From: Methylotenera sp.
GTDB taxonomy: Bacteria; Pseudomonadota; Gammaproteobacteria; Burkholderiales; Methylophilaceae
Direction: 5' to 3'
NCBI GenBank assembly: GCA_005791685.1
Contig: SXVG01000066.1
Coordinates: 1 to 15,225 of the forward strand
DNA length: 15,225 bases
The translations under genes were made by a program, and so were the position numbers. Below are positions 14,742 through 15,225 of this stretch, piece after piece (position 1 is the stretch's first letter; each line of letters starts with the position of its first letter). The notes beneath the pieces were generated by a model. It was not told where the DNA came from and ran no database searches. It saw only the letters and a list, made by a program, of their open reading frames with translations.

Positions 14742-15225
14742 ATGCCATCTAATCGGCTTATTTGTGGCGTAGATGAAGCTGGACGCGGCCCCTTGGCCGG
14801 TGCGGTATACGCCGCTGCCGTCATACTCAATCCACAGCGGCCCATCTTGGGCTTAGCCGACTCGAAAAAAACCTCCGAAAAGAAGCGGGATTTATTGAGT
14901 GTGGAAATTAAGCAGCAGGCACTGGCTTGGGCGATTGCCAGCTGTAGCGCTCAAGAGATAGACCAGATCAATATCTTGCAAGCCAGCTTGTTGGCGATGC
15001 AGCGCGCGCTTGAATCCATGTGCATGACGTTTAATATCAGCCCTGACTTGGTGCAAGTGGATGGCACGCATTGCCCCAAGCTGCCTTACCCATGCGAGGC
15101 GATTGTGCAGGGGGACAGCAAAGTGCAAGCCATATCGGCTGCTTCTATTTTAGCCAAAGTGGCACGGGATGCTGAGTTGTACGCACTGGATAAGCAATAT
15201 CCGCACTATGGTTTTGCCCAGCACA
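14742..15225 (+). CDS. rnhB: Ribonuclease HII, N-terminal part (cut by right edge)
   Basis: Cytosolic endonuclease that cuts RNA in RNA-DNA hybrids and starts removal of single ribonucleotides left in DNA. The 161 complete codons visible cover most of a protein near 200 residues; the stop is beyond the window. The metal-binding residues are Asp11 and Glu12 in GVDEAGRGPLAG (9-20), Asp107 in VQVDGTHCPKLP, and Asp143 in SILAKVARDAE. The family often has N rather than T after VDG, a small difference. LADSKKTSEKKRD (38-50) is also typical. The ATG at 14742 is seven nt after lpxB, with an AGGGCGG that could serve as a weak site. Placement after lpxB is standard in proteobacteria. Confidence 0.96.
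   Translation, partial: MPSNRLICGVDEAGRGPLAGAVYAAAVILNPQRPILGLADSKKTSEKKRDLLSVEIKQQALAWAIASCSAQEIDQINILQASLLAMQRALESMCMTFNISPDLVQVDGTHCPKLPYPCEAIVQGDSKVQAISAASILAKVARDAELYALDKQYPHYGFAQH

Noticed and set aside
1..15225. Mobile element, CRISPR array, tRNA or novel defence system
   Set aside because: No transposase, terminal repeats, regularly spaced repeats or tRNA-like cloverleaf was seen, and nearly all sequence is explained by conserved core genes.

Overview
This window is a conserved chromosomal housekeeping block from a Gram-negative bacterium. The protein sequences point to a betaproteobacterium: the EF-Ts N-terminus (RTDAPMMDCKKAL), the S2 stretch with IDVGHES, and the overall BamA and LpxA sequences look betaproteobacterial rather than enteric or pseudomonad. 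Gene order alone does not decide this, because pseudomonads share most of it. Base composition looks moderate. Leucine is often TTA or TTG and isoleucine is often ATA, so this is not a high-GC lineage such as Burkholderia. A Nitrosomonadales or Methylophilaceae-like member is a guess. Every gene on the + strand is intact apart from the one cut at the right edge, and no mobile element, tRNA, rRNA or CRISPR array was seen.

Layout. Positions 1-555 (- strand) hold the N-terminal part of methionine aminopeptidase (map), cut by the left edge. Positions 556-884 are a divergent control region with candidate extended -10 promoters for map and rpsB and a roughly 160-nt rpsB leader that can fold. Then come rpsB (885-1628), an attenuator-like terminator, tsf (1744-2622), a strong terminator, pyrH (2811-3527) and frr (3571-4128), which together cover translation and UMP supply. 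Next is uppS (4195-4953), cdsA (4981-5796), dxr (5786-6991) and rseP (6985-8343), covering isoprenoid carrier, phospholipid precursor and envelope-stress proteolysis. Then bamA (8347-10650) and skp (10740-11243) for outer-membrane protein assembly, and lpxD (11285-12319), fabZ (12341-12814), lpxA (12820-13596) and lpxB (13601-14734) for lipid A. The 5' end of rnhB (14742 to the right edge) closes the window.

The genes link growth to envelope building. EF-Ts, S2, UMP kinase and the recycling factor support translation. Dxr feeds the MEP pathway, whose C5 units UppS extends to the undecaprenyl carrier; CdsA makes CDP-diacylglycerol; FabZ, LpxA, LpxD and LpxB share the hydroxyacyl-ACP pool for fatty acids and lipid A; Skp and BamA deliver and fold outer-membrane proteins; RseP responds when that fails. 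From uppS onward most junctions overlap or are only a few bases apart, suggesting translational coupling.

I found no previously undescribed system; this is ordinary core genome. Points worth checking are small: a valine at the LpxA hydrocarbon-ruler position, a G8 tract in lpxA, a foldable rpsB leader, a perfect 9-bp inverted repeat spanning the frr stop codon, a TTG start for skp, and a close cysteine pair in a BamA barrel loop.
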